Shown piece after piece: positions 23,279 to 34,450 of a stretch of 64,000 nt of DNA (positions are counted from its first letter, which is position 1; the number at the start of each line of letters is the position of its first letter). The notes under the pieces are model-generated. The model searched no databases and was not told the DNA's origin. It was given only the letters and a program-made list of their open reading frames with translations. The DNA is taken from NCBI GenBank assembly GCA_008638375.1, contig CM018035.1:31025307-31089306 (forward strand), in the 5' to 3' direction. The translations under genes and the position numbers were made by a program. The stretch comes from Nyssa sinensis. Taxonomy: Eukaryota; Streptophyta; Magnoliopsida; Cornales; Nyssaceae.

Positions 23279-23300
23279 TTACCCCAAGAATTTCGCATAC
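23279..23300 (-). mobile_element. L1-e remnant beyond the Athila element
   Basis: TTACCCCAAGAATTTCGCAT continues the minus-strand LINE of 13366-15018 and matches 46349-46376 of L1-h. Sequence then switches to a plus-strand LINE. Confidence 0.65.
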
Positions 23301-24479
23301 TTGAGCCGGTTGTCCACAAAGCTTGGAATCAAGAAATTGAAGGGTCAACAATGTTTATTTTGAGTAAGAATCTTAAAGCAGTGAAAAAAGTATTGCAGAG
23401 TCTAAATCGAGCAAGAGGTCAAATTTCTACCAACACAACTGAGGTAGCCCGGCAACAACTTTTTGTAATCTAACATTCTTTGAGCACTAATCCTCTTGAT
23501 TTTGATTTGAAGAACTAAGAAAGCAAGCCTTGCAGCACTTTACTCAAATGAGCAAATGGGAGGAAAGCTTGGCGAAGCAGAAATGGAGGATCCAATGGCT
23601 TAATGAGGGGTGATCAAAATACGAGCTTCTTTTTTAAGAGTATTACTCAGAGAAGAAACTGTAATAAAATTAGAAGCTTAATTGATGAAGTGGATAGAAG
23701 GATTTATGATAGCAAGGAAGTCTACTCTACCATTGAGGATTAAAACTAAGACTTGTTGGCCAAGGCCTCCTCAACTCCTTATCCTGGAAAAAACTAACTC
23801 AAAGATTTCATAACCAAGCGTATTTCTCCTGAACAAGCTTAGCAATTAAGTTAGCCAATTGAGATGGAGAAGATTAAAGAGGCTTTGTTTAGCTTGTACC
23901 TCAATAAAGCTCCGGGTTTGGATGGTTTAAATGTGTAATTCTTTTGAGCTACTTGGGATTTGTGGCTGGAGATGTTCTTGCAGCCATTCAAGAATTCTTT
24001 CAAGCAAGTTCTCTGTTGCATGAGATTAATTCAACTGTCATTGATCTTATGCCAAAAGTTCCTAATCCCTCTCAGTTGAATGACTACCACCCTATTTCGT
24101 GTTGCAATACCGTCAATAAGTGTATTACCAAGATCCTTGCTAAATCGTCTTAAGCCCATTCTTGGTGACTTGATTGATGAAACCCAATCTGACTTTGTGT
24201 CTGGCAGGAGCATTAGTGATAATTTCTTTCTTGCCTAGGATCTTGTTTATAATTATCACAAGAAGGGGGGCACCCCGAGTTGTGCAATGAAAGTTGACAT
24301 CAAGAAGGCTTATGATTCGGTGCGATGGGACTTTCTTTTGGATGTGCTTGAGTTATTGCAATTTCTAGCTCCCTATATTCAGTGGGTCAAGGCTTGTATT
24401 ACTACTCCAAGCTTCTCTATTTCCATTAATGGCACACTTGAAGGTTATTTTAAAAGTGCTCGTGGCTTACGCCAAGGTG

Positions 24480-24533
<54 letters not shown>

Positions 24534-25520
24534 CCTGCTGCATCTAAACATCTAAGGTGTCTAAGTGATCCTTATAGCTCTGCTTTGTGGGTTGCATAGA
24601 TTCGAGCTAACATTTTGAAGAAAAAGCACCTTTGGGAGGCTGCTTGTCCAGGTGTTTGCACTTGGGTATGGAGAAAATTGATGAAACTTAGAGCTAAGTT
24701 TAAGTCTTTAATTCGGCACAAGGTGGGAAATGGGCAGCATACTTCTCTTTGGTTCGATTATAGGCTCCCTTTGGGTCCAATCTGGGATGCTATGGGAGAT
24801 AGAATTATCTATGATTCCGGGCTTGCTCAATCAGCTCGTGTGAGACAAATTATTGAATAGAATGAATGTAGGTGGCCGAGTGCTAGCTTTTACCAATTAA
24901 TAGAGCTCAAGCACTCTATGCCTCTAGGTTTTGCTCCAAATATGTATATGATGGACCGCATTCAATGGTTGGGCCATCCTTCTGGAGGTTTTTCTACTAA
25001 ATTCGCTTGGCATGTGGTTCGGGACTCTAGGCCAAAAGTTTTCTTGGTGGAAGCTAGTGTGGATCTTTCATATATTCCAAGGTGTAGTTTCATCCTTGGG
25101 TTAGCCATTGGGGAGCGGCTTACTACTCAAGATCGTGTCTTGAAGTTTGGAAGCAACCTTGAATCGGAGACATTTCAATAAAGAATCAAGAACCAAATAT
25201 CAGCTTATTAAGGGTATTAATTTGATGGTGCGAAGCAAGTTGATTGGAAACCGTAGCCTTAGACGCTCTATGCTTAATGAAGATCTGTTACTGCGTTGGG
25301 AATTGACTCTAGACAATTAGATGTTTTTTGCTTCTAAAGTGGGTTAGAATGGCAGGCAATCTTGTTGAAGGCCTTCTATCCTTTTCCCACTTGTTTTATT
25401 ATTGTTCTCTTGCTTTTGTATGTTTGTAGCTCTTTGTCTTTGAGCTTTGTTTTGTTCCTCATGTATATCTTTCTTTTTGGGTTATAAAATGCACCTTTAC
25501 TTACCAAAAATAAAAAAAAT
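23301..25520 (+). pseudogene. LINE L1-d: ORF2 remainder and 3' end
   Basis: Plus-strand ORF2 pieces: end of the endonuclease/linker (PVVHKAWNQEIEGS), linker (MSKWEESLAKQKWRIQWL) and RT up to GLRQGDPLS. A (CT)n tract then sits where the FADD-containing RT half should be, followed by post-RT (LWEAACPGVCTWVWRK, DRIIYDSGL) and a zf-RVT domain lacking its zinc ligands because of a deletion near 25170. It ends DLLLRWELTLDN and a 3' UTR reaching an A-rich end at about 25520. Numerous stops (23473, 23609, 23752, 23938, 24150, 24236). Inactive. Confidence 0.85.
24483..24531. repeat. (CT)24 microsatellite inside LINE RT
   Basis: A perfect CT run starts within the codons for GDPLS (GATCCTCTCTC). The RT sequence beyond it is absent, so expansion and loss of roughly 350 codons occurred at the same spot. 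Confidence 0.9.
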
Positions 25521-25529
25521 AAAACAAGG

Positions 25530-26687
25530 GTGATAAGGATGGAGAGCATTCAAAAATACTACCCCCCATCCTAACACCCCTTACAAGCAACAAATACAAT
25601 TAGTTGTTCGAAATCAACTCCTAACGTAGCAGCAAGTCTTCATTAAGCACAAGGCGTCTAATGCTACGGTCACCAATCAATTTTCCACACACCAATAAAT
25701 TAATACCCTCAATAAGTTGATCTTTGGTTCTTGTCTCTTGATTGAAGCTTCTCCGATCCTTTCAATCCAAATTGTATGAACAAGGATAGAGAACACCAGC
25801 TTGCTTATAAAACTTTGGCTTGATTTCCCCTTAAACACTTGAGTAGCCCATTGAATTGTTTCATACCAAGGACGAGGGGACCAAATCAAATTATACTTGG
25901 CTACAAAATATTGCCATAAGTCAATTGTAAACGTGCAATCAAAGAAGAGATGATCATACTTTCCATGGGTAACCAACAAAACACACATTTCACTTCAATG
26001 TTGCCTCCAAACTTCACAACACGATCTTGAGTATTAAGCCACTCCTGGATGGCTAACCACAGAATAAAGCTGCATTTTGGAATAGCATAAGAGAACCACA
26101 CTAATTTCCATCATAAAACTTTGGGTCTTGAAACACAAAATGCATGTCTAGCCGATTTAGTACAAAAGACTCCTAAAGGATGTCCTAACCACTGAATGTG
26201 GTCATTCATATGTACATTAGGAGTGAGATCCGGCGGGATAGACCATTTTAGCTCAATTAACTGATGGGAATTAGCACTTAGCCATCGTCATTGTCCTCCC
26301 TCAATAATCTCTCTCATTGTAACTTAGGTTGACACATGCATTTCTTGGTAAACCGGAATCATAAATTATCTTATCACCCATGGCATCCCAAATTGGCCCC
26401 ATGGGGAGCCCGTAATCAAACCGAAGGTAGGTATGTTGCCCATCACCTATTTTGTATCGGATCAAGCCTTCAATTCGATCCTTGAGCTTCTTAAGTTTCC
26501 TCCAAACCCAAGTGCACACCTTTCCTTGGACATGCTACCTCCCAAATGTGTTCTTGCTTTAGAATATTAGTTCGAATCCACTTAACCCATTACGAAGAGC
26601 TATGTGGTTCACTTAGCCGCCATAAGTGTTTGGATGTTGCTGCTGTATTCCACTCCTTTAGCTTCTTAATTCCCAGCCCACCTTTCT
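25530..26687 (-). pseudogene. LINE L1-f: ORF2 C-terminal part
   Basis: Minus-strand frames: post-RT region (VWRKLKKLKDRIEGLIRYK, DKIIYDSGL) at 26519-26301, then the start of zf-RVT (IPKCSFILWLAIQEWL) at 26101, then CTFTIDLWQYFVAKYNL and FKGKSSQSFISKLVFSILVHTIW to 25677. The 3' end meets that of L1-d tail to tail. Stops and frameshifts lie near 26350, 26110, 25990 and 25760. The 5' side ends at the G3 terminus near 26687. Confidence 0.85.
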
Positions 26688-27458
26688 TGAAATATCCCAA
26701 CCCGATTAGGCAAAGTAATTTACATTAATGCTATTTTACGAGATTTACTTATATATAAATTAATTAGAAATCTTAATTTAAAAATTAGTAGCCCGTAAAT
26801 ATTAAAATCAAAACACGAACTGAAATTGCGTGAATTAGCGTGATACGCGAATATAACAAATTTAATCAAATTTTTTTGACAAATACGATATATTTTTGGT
26901 ATGAATAAAACACAATGTGATGGGTTAAAACATAAAATTAACAACATAAAAAGGAAGCACACAAAAATTAAAAACAAGGCGAGAATACCAAGAGGTTTTG
27001 AAAGCAATTGAAACATTCAAACACAACTTCAAAATTGACAAACAACACCCCAAATATGCCAAATAAGGCATAAGAAGAAAAAGGGAGAGAAAATAATGTC
27101 AAAATGTTGGCCTAAGGTTTTGAACCCTAGACCAAGAAAGAGGACAGACATAAAGCCCAAAAAGATTTTTAGTTGGGCTACAAGTACTTTTGTGCTATAT
27201 ATCTCACCGTATATATCTATATATATACACACATACCCTAATAAGTCCCAAATTTGCATGCTCAAAATTGAGGTGTCAGCACCCCATTGGGCCGCACCCT
27301 CACCCACTTAAAAACACATGCAACACATCAGCATATATATATACATATTATATATGTATAAGACATGTGTATATATATATATATGTATAGTGTGTGTGCT
27401 GTGCACGTAGTGTGTACAAAGGCAGACATAAGTGAGTATACTTGTGCATTGTGTGCTT

Positions 27459-27460
<2 letters not shown>

Positions 27461-27499
<39 letters not shown>
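27461..27499. repeat. (AG)n microsatellite in G3
   Basis: About 20 AG units followed by a GAAGAA run, downstream of TATATA tracts at 27335-27385. Reverse-strand Ser/Leu-repeat frames here are artefacts. Confidence 0.9.
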
Positions 27500-27502
<3 letters not shown>

Positions 27503-28511
27503 TGAAAGAAGAAGAAGAAGAAGAAGCATGAGGAAGGAGGAAAAAGAAGTTCCATGCATGCAATCTTATGGCTGAGCATGGAAGGCAACAACTTAAGCCC
27601 TAGAAGAAGGAAAGCATCCAATCTAATGGTAAAAGCTCTTAATTCTGATTTTCTCTCTTAGGAAAACATAGATGATACAACACTATTTTGTGATCATTGA
27701 TGACTCCAAGTTGCATGCATGTGCTTGTGGTGTGTGTTACAAGGAAATAGAAGTGAATTGGGACATCTAAGATAGGAAATTGGGAGACTACCATTGAAGA
27801 ACCTTAAAAAATTTCAGACCTAAACCAACTAAAACTAAACTGAGTTTGGCTTCTTGGGACCTAAACTAGGTCTTGTAAGGGTCATAAAAACAATGGTTCG
27901 CAACCATGAAGCTCAAAGATGAGCTTAGAATCTCGAATTGCAGGTCGCAGCCTAGAAATCCAACCTCACCAAAAGAGCTTAAAGCTCTATTTTTGGAACG
28001 GGGATTTAAACCCCATAATGCCACGATCACAACAAGCCCAACCCCATTAATTTTGGTGAAGAAATGGCCATAAACGAGCCACATAACCATATCTGCACCA
28101 AACTTCCAACCAAGTATTTAAGCTCAAGTCGACCCCTCTAACCAACGCCAAAATCTCCCTTGTAGTCCTAGGAATCTGTAGAAACAAATCGGAGGAGAAA
28201 TGGCTACCTAGAACTCCACGAAATAGAACTTGAAATTTGCATAAATTACGACAACAGTCGCGTGGGGAAAGGGGAAGAAGATGAATAGTGATGGGTTAAT
28301 GGGTCGGGTCAGATTGGGTTTGAGTCGAGACCCTCCCAGTCACAAAATCGGTTAAGTAGGATGTCGTCGTTTAGGTTAGTAAGTTTTAATTTTAAAATAG
28401 AACTAGTCTATTTGGTTACACGGATTAGGACTTAGTCTAAAAGCCACAGACAGAACAAGGATATCATATCCCTGAATTGACCCCTTGTCTGTTATTTGAC
28501 TTATCAAAAAT

Positions 28512-28618
28512 TAGAAAAAATAAACGAGAGTCGTAGCTCCCTAGACTCGAAACTAGGACCATCCTGCACTTGAGGGTCTTAAACCCCACGCGTGAACCAT
28601 TGTGCCACTAAGGCACTT
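28512..28618 (-). other. tRNA-like Pol III-type cassette (in G3)
   Basis: Minus strand: A box TGGCACAATGG (28607-28597), B-box-like GTTTCGAGTC (28553-28544), a weak AGGGAGCTACGACTCT hairpin, then a T-rich TTTATTTTTT. Same position relative to the AT microsatellite, and same antisense orientation, as in G2b and G7. Confidence 0.55.
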
Positions 28619-28923
28619 TGATTAAAATAATAGCCGAATATATATATATATATATATATAAAATAATATAATATAATTAATTTAATTTAGTAAATTATTC
28701 TCGGTGTCCAAACAAGATAAAAGACAGTGTGAGCCAATGTCCTAAAGGCCAAATAAAGATACCAATTGACCTTCAAAAATTATGGGAGTACCTATCCTAT
28801 GGTTTTTTTACGTTCCGAACTCAATGGTGGAGTCTGTTTTGCCAAATAAAATACCTAAAATACTGATATGTGAAATTGGCTATTTTTAGGACATTTTAAA
28901 GGTACAACGATGCCACCAAGGAA

Positions 28924-29282
28924 GGGTAAATGAGTCAATTAGGTTACAACCTAAATCGCTTAAGTCCATAGACTTAAAATACGACCCATGAGACTAAAAG
29001 ACCATAAATCCATCAATAAAGTTAGATTTAAGTCTATGAACAATATTGAACTAAATAATGTTTTCTAATTTATAGGATCATCAAAAGGAAAAAAGAAGGA
29101 AAAGGGTAAATGAGTCAATTAGGTTACGACCTAAATCGTTTAAGTCCATAGACTTAAAATACGACCCATGAGACTAAAAGTCCATAAATCCATCAATAAA
29201 ATTAGATTAAGTCTATGAACAATATTGAACTAAATAATGTTTTCTAATTTATAGGCTCATCAAAAGGAAAAAAGAAGGAACT
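28924..29282 (+). repeat. 180-bp tandem duplication containing an acceptor-like site
   Basis: GGGTAAATGAGTCAATTAGG occurs at 28924 and 29104 and the copies run in step for about 180 bp with few differences. Each copy ends with CTAATTTATAG followed by the start of the exon-like block, so the putative acceptor is duplicated. Confidence 0.9.
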
Positions 29283-29319
29283 CTGATTCCTCTTGAAGGG
29301 AAAATGAACTTTTTTTGAG
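29255..29319 (+). other. Conserved exon-like block of Gb elements (G3 copy, 65 nt)
   Basis: Follows AATTTATAG and ends GAG|GTAAGTAAAGCC. It shares the AAAAGGAAAA core with the other Gb copies. Confidence 0.45.
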
Positions 29320-29540
29320 GTAAGTAAAGCCTGGACTCTAACATGTGATAATTCTTAGCCATGTTTTAATTTGATATCCTCAATGCTGACAATTTGTATT
29401 CTTATACATACCTGACATTTATTGATTCCACAATTTGATACCTGTTCTACCTTGTGGATATGTTAAGAATTCAATTGCCTATATCTATATGTGATTGCTT
29501 GTTCATTTCTATACCTTACTTTGGATATTGGAAAATTGCT

Positions 29541-29904
29541 ATGTTTTTTTTTTGGTAAGTAAAATTTTATAACAAAAAAGAGAGATATACATAAGGAACA
29601 AAACAAAGCTTGAAACCAAGGAGCTACACAACAAAAAAAAAAAGAACAAGACTAAACAAGTGAGAAAAGGAGTGAAGGCCTTCAACAAGATTGCCCGCCA
29701 TCCTAACCCACCAAACAAGCAAACAAACCAATAACTAAATGTCCAAATTCAAATCCCATCACAATAACAGATCTTCATCAAGCAGAAAACGTCTAAGGCT
29801 ACGGTCACCAATCAACTTGATCCGTACCATCAGATTAATACCCTCAATAAGCTGATCTTTAGTTCTTGATTCATCACTGAAACACCTCTGACTCCACTCA
29901 CAAG
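29541..29904 (-). pseudogene. LINE L1-g: ORF2 C-terminus and 3' end fragment
   Basis: Starts with the inverted LINE 3' end (T-run, GGTAAGTAAAATTTTATAAC). On the minus strand it encodes only the last ~45 ORF2 residues (TKDQLIEGINLMVRIKLIGD, then LLLDEDLLL-type end). At 29904 it is fused to a gypsy pol tail in the opposite orientation. It inserted into, or recombined with, G3. Confidence 0.85.
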
Positions 29905-30057
29905 GTCGAAAGCTAAGAAGATCAAGGAAGCAATGCAAGGATTGGTGCAATCCACTTGTGGCGAGTTTGCAAACTCATCGAGCAAGACCCCAACATTCAA
30001 GATGGGCTTGAAAGAAGAAGAACCAGCTTTAATCTATGTGACACAAGCTAAAGAGGG
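29905..30057 (+). pseudogene. Gypsy T2 family: pol C-terminal tail fragment
   Basis: Frame reads RSKAKKIKEAMQGLVQST, then KTPTFKMGLKEEEPALIYV, and ends at a stop just before a purine tract AAAGAGGGGGGCGGAA and the LTR. This is the terminal segment of plant gypsy polyproteins of the (P)ITRSRAKK type. The same tail recurs inverted at 43650, 44780, 45862 and 53896. It sits 5' of an LTR, so it belongs to a different copy from the gag that follows, or the LTR is a 3' LTR shared by recombination. Confidence 0.75.
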
Positions 30058-30551
30058 GGGCGGAATAGCCTAGTGGTTTCGTATAGACTTGTTATTTCAT
30101 TAAGTATAGGCGTGTGGGCCTATTTTATGTTTTTATGGTTGTAGGCATTTGGGCCAATTTAACTCATTTAGTAGGTTTCTTTTATTAGTTTTAGTCTGTA
30201 GTTTAGGACTTTTTGGGCCTGAAGATGTTCAAGCCGTGTCTTTTAATTGATGTAGGGCTTATTCGGCCCTAGGGTTTCATGGAGAGTTTTAAAAGGACTT
30301 GTAGTCGCAATTTGGAGGATAGGAACATGAATGAAGCTTTCTACATAGAGAGTTTTTAGTTTTCTCTTCTTGTTCTTGAGTGAACTACGAACTTATCAAA
30401 GGCATACCCTTTGTGGCGTTCTCATCAAGTCTAGGTTCTTGAAACAAGTTTTCAACAGGTCTAGATTATCTTCACTTGATTCTTCGCTTTCTTGGAAAAG
30501 TTTCAATTTGATTGTGGGTTCAAGGGATTTCAATCTTATGGGTTCACATCA
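30058..30551 (+). repeat. Gypsy T2 5' LTR (borders approximate)
   Basis: Lies between a purine tract and a PBS. About 340 bp of it recurs inverted at 53585-53895. It contains TTTTAAAAGGACTTGTAG, a possible promoter region. Exact ends are uncertain because no complete second LTR is present. Confidence 0.6.
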
Positions 30552-30553
30552 TT

Positions 30554-30565
30554 TGGTATCAGAGC
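30554..30565 (+). other. Primer-binding site, initiator Met tRNA type
   Basis: TGGTATCAGAGC is the classic plant PBS complementary to the 3' end of initiator Met tRNA. It follows the LTR end by a few bases. The leader runs from here to 31171 and includes a 25-T run at 31106-31130. Confidence 0.85.
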
Positions 30566-31171
30566 TCAGACTCCGAATCAGTTCTGATTTATCCTTTTTA
30601 ATTCTTGCATTTGGCTTTTGTCTTAGGCGTGTGTTCTAGGTTTTTCCATTCTGATATGCGAATTGTTCATCATTCTAATCTGCGATTCCTTCATCATTCT
30701 TGTTAATTTCGTGTGTTTGAATTTAGATCTGTGATTCTCACAATTGACTAATCGTGTATTTGATTCAAGAATTCATACCTGCGAATTTGGTCTTGATTGA
30801 TCCTTATCTTCAAAGGGGTCAAATATATCATCTTTAGTATCTTGTTTCTTAATTGCTCTTTTCCTCGTACAATTCTTTGAGATCTGTGTCATTTTGTTCC
30901 TTCTTGTTTCTTGAATCTATTGCTAGTTGGAATAATACAAGGTTATGTCTTGATTTAGTTCAACTAGTTCTTCACGAACTTGAAAGGGAAAACAGGTGAG
31001 GTAAAAGGCAAAAGTGGGTGAAAATAGTATTGGAAAAGCCCAAAAGAGTGAAACACGAGTGGTGTGACAATATTTGTGCATAAACACGTAAGGGAGTGTG
31101 GGAGGTTTTTTTTTTTTTTTTTTTTTTTTTACCACTAACATCATTTTCTTGTTTTGCGGGGCATTAACAAT

Positions 31172-32410
31172 GTCTCATAAGAGTGACTCAACACCTAAGG
31201 AGGAGACGGCTAACTCATTCTTTGTTTTACAGGCCATGCAACAACAGTTTGAACGGTTGAAGTTGGTGATAAGGGAGATGAGGGATAGGATAGATCAGCA
31301 AAAGGTTGTGATTAGAAATCTGCAAGGTGGGCTAGATAGGAGGAGACGTAAGCCTATCATTGAAAATGAGTATGAGAATGAAGAAGAAGATAAGTTGGGG
31401 AAGACATAGCATCTGAAGTTGGAATGGGTGAAATGGGCAGATCTAGAGGAGGTAGGTGTAGAAGAGGACATAGGAGAAATCCAAGGGGCGAGATGGGGTG
31501 GATAGGAACCTTGGGAGCATCAAAGTGAAAATACCATCTTTCCAAGGTAGGAATGACCCTAAAACTTATTTAGAGTGGGAGAAGAAAATAGAGTTGATTT
31601 TTTATTATCACAACTATTTAGAGGTGAAGAAGGTGAAGCTGGTGGTAATTGAGTTCACTGATTATGCAATTATTTGGTGGGATCAATTGGTGACCAATAG
31701 GAGGAGGAATTATGAGAGACCTGTAGAAACATAGGGCGAGTTGAAAGCTCTCATGAAGTGGAGATCTACACCTGGACACTACTATAGAGACCTCTACCAA
31801 AAAATACAAAACGTTATACAAGGGACCAGAGTGTAAAAGATTACCATAAGGAGATGGAGGTGGCTATGATTTGAGCTAATGTAGAGGACGATCAGGAGGC
31901 CACAATGGCCAGATTTTTAAGTGGTCTGAATAGAGACATAGCCAATGTAGTTGAGTTACAGCATTAAGAAGAGGTAGAAGACATGGTACACATGGCTATA
32001 AAGGTAGAGAGACAGTTAAAGAGAAATGGGGTAGCAAGGTATACTTCAATTTCTGGTACTCCTTGGATACCAAAATGGGATAGAAATGATCGAGCTGTAA
32101 CAAAGGGGAAGGCCAAACCACCTAAGGGACAAGATGAGGAAACTAGCAAGAACAAACCCAAGGTAGATTTCCAACCTTCAAGGAGTAGAGATATTAAATG
32201 TTTTTAATGTTTTAGTTTCAGACACATTGCGTCTCAATGTCCAAACAAGCAGGTAATGGTTATACGTGACAATAGGGAGGTGATGATTGAGAGTGAGAAT
32301 GATCGTGATGAAATGCCCGAGTTGGTCGATCCTAGTGATTATGATGGAGTGGAATACCCCGTAGAAGGTGAGTCTCTTGTTACCAAGCAGTGTTCTAAGT
32401 ACGCAAATTA
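31172..32410 (+). pseudogene. Gypsy T2 gag, frameshifted
   Basis: ATG at 31172 (MSHKSDSTPKEE; homologous MSHNSAK start in T3). It contains a coiled-coil-like stretch, then the gag core (IKVKIPSFQGRNDPKTYLEW, YAIIWWDQLV), a spacer and the CCHC knuckle at about 32195-32240. The knuckle is broken: a TAA replaces the codon before the second Cys and RH stands where GH is usual. Frameshifts/stops at 31407, 31732, 31835 and 31965. It would have been the structural capsid-nucleocapsid protein. Confidence 0.85.
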
Positions 32411-32472
32411 AGGTAGATGATATGGAGCAGTAGAGAGAGAACATATTTCATACTTGATATTATGTAAATAAC

Positions 32473-32850
32473 GTGTGTAGTATGATTATAGATGGGGAAA
32501 GTTGCACCAATGTAGCTAGTACCACCCTAGTTGAAAAGTTGAGCTTACCTTTACTGAAGCATCCTAGACCTTATAAGTTGCAGTGGTTGAATGAATGTGG
32601 GGAGGTCAAGGTTAATAAACAAGTTTTGGTGGCTTTTACCATTGGGAGGTATAGTGATGAGGTGCTTTGTGATGTAGTTCCTATGCATGCTGGCCATATT
32701 TTGTTGGGGAGGCCGTGGCAGTATGATAAGAAGGTGATTCATGACGGGTTTAGGAACAATTATAGCTTTGTAAAGGATGGAAAAACAATCAAGCTTGCTC
32801 CTTTAACCCTAAAACAGGTCTATAAGGACCAACTAAAGTTGAAAAAGTGA
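32473..32850 (+). pseudogene. Gypsy T2 aspartic protease region
   Basis: Reads CSMIIDGESCTNVASTTLVE, the active-site segment where family members have IDGGSCTN; here the second Gly is Glu. LLGRPWQYDKKVIHDG follows, the typical C-terminal protease motif, and then LAPLTLKQVYKDQ. The frame is open over the domain but separated from gag and RT by stops. It processes the polyprotein in intact relatives. Confidence 0.85.
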
Positions 32851-33099
32851 GATTGAGCAAAAAACAAAGGGTAAGGTCGAAACCTCAAGAAAAAGCAAAT
32901 AGAGAAGTGGCTGAGAATAAAGAAAATGGAGTGGAGCCATGAGAGAAAAAATAAAGAGAACCTGCAAAGAGACAAAGATAAGTTTTCATGCAAAGGAGAG
33001 TGAGGTTAAGAAGGCGTTCTTAGCAGATCAGCCTATGATTTTTCCTGTTTACAAAAATCTTATTTTAATCTTGATGAAACTAACCAATCTCTTCCTAGT

Positions 33100-34086
33100 G
33101 TGGTTGTTTCTTTGTTGCAGAAGTTCGAGGATGTATTTCCAAAGGAGATTTCGAGTGGGTTACTGCCCATTAGAGGCATTGAACATAAAACTAATTTCAT
33201 ACCTGGAGCCGTTATTCTAAACCGACCAGCGTATAGGAGTAATCTGGAGGAGACAAAGGAGCTTCAAAGGCAAGTTAAAGATTTGATGAGCAAGGCATCC
33301 GTGAGAGAGAGCATGAGCCTATGTGCAGTACCAGTGCTACTAGTGCCAAAGAAAGATGGGACTTAGAGGATGTGCGTTGATTGCAGAGTGGTCAACACTA
33401 TTACAGTAAAGTATCATAATCCCATTCTTAGATTAGATGATATGATTGATGAATTGCAAGGTTCATGTATTTTCAGTAAAATAGATCTTAAAAGTGGATA
33501 CCATCAAATTAGAATGAAAAAGGGAGATGAATGGAAAACTCCTTTTAAGACTAAATATGGACTTTATGAATGGTTGGTTATGCCATTTGGACTTACAAAT
33601 GCGCCTAGTACTTGCATGAGATTAATGAACCATGTATTACGTGCATTCCTAGGCAAAGTTGTAGTCGTGCATTTTGATGATATCCTAGTGTACAGCAAGA
33701 ACTTAGATCAACATATTGAGCATTTGAGATGTGTGTTTGATGTGTTTAGATGTGAAAAGTTGTATGCTAACTTTAGGAAATGTACCTTTTGTATGGAAAA
33801 ATTTAATTTTCTTGGTTATGTTGTTAGTACAAAATGTATTGAGGTGGATAAAGAGAAAGTCAAGGCCATCAAGGAGTGGCCAACGCCTAAAGGCATCATT
33901 GAGGTAAGAAGCTTTCATGGTTTAACTAGTTTTTATAGGCATTTTTTTAAGGATTTTAGCACTATTGCTGCACCACTCACTGAAATAATTAAAAAGAATG
34001 TTGGATTTCATTGGGGGATTCATCAAGCAAATTCATTTGCTAATATTAAAGAAAGATTATGTTCTGCACGTGTTAGCATTACCTGA
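33100..34086 (+). pseudogene. Gypsy T2 reverse transcriptase
   Basis: All RT blocks are present: [48 protein letters not shown] and the catalytic [12 protein letters not shown] with both aspartates. Then come [17 protein letters not shown] and [18 protein letters not shown] at 33364-33366 (after KKDGT) replaces the usual Trp codon, and a frameshift near 34080 ends the frame. The leader segment 32939-33100 is in another frame. Confidence 0.92.
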
Positions 34087-34450
34087 TTTTAACAAAAATT
34101 CTGAGATTGAATGTGATGCCTCGGGAATATTAAAGAAAGATTATGTTCTGCACATGTGTTTTGATGCAGTATAGGCGGCTAAGTGGGGCGGCCCTGAATT
34201 ACCCCAGTTATGAGAAAGAACTTTATGCTCTTATTCCCGCTCTAGAGACGTGGCAGCACTACCTTTGGCCTAAGGAGTTTGTGATCCACACCGATGATAA
34301 ATCATTGAAGCATCTCAAGGGTCAAGGTAAATTAAATAAGAGACATGCTAGATGGATGGAATACGTTGACACCTTTCCTTATGTCATCTGTTACAAGCAA
34401 GGTAAGGAGAACATTGTTGTTAATGCTTTATCACGGAGGCATGTACTTCT
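34087..34450 (+). pseudogene. Gypsy T2 RNase H, internally rearranged
   Basis: Starts LPDFNKN.EIECDASGI, then a 28-nt segment (ATATTAAAGAAAGATTATGTT...) already present at 34044 is repeated at 34126. It replaces the stretch normally lying between DASG and AVLMQ. After that, [30 protein letters not shown] and [12 protein letters not shown] are clear, ending NALSRR. The domain would degrade RNA in hybrids. The rearrangement destroys it. Confidence 0.85.

Larger units (their letters stand above)
26688..29540 (+). mobile_element. G3: Gb-subfamily giant LTR-ended element, 3'-truncated
   Basis: Opens with a decayed terminus TGAAATATCCCAACCCG (compare TGTAACACCCCGACC). Homology to G7 is clear around 27080-27200 (GCATAAG...GGTTTTGAACCC...TTGGGCTACAAGTACTTTTGTGCT against 54710-54835). 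It contains a TATA-rich zone, a (GA)20 run, a tRNA-like cassette, a 180-bp tandem duplication and the exon-like block with donor GAG|GTAAGTAA. It is cut by LINE L1-g at 29541. No credible ORF. Confidence 0.7.

Noticed and set aside
27308..27621. Three overlapping minus-strand frames of 71-97 codons
   Set aside because: Mostly (SL)n from the (AG)n microsatellite plus His/Ile from TATG repeats.
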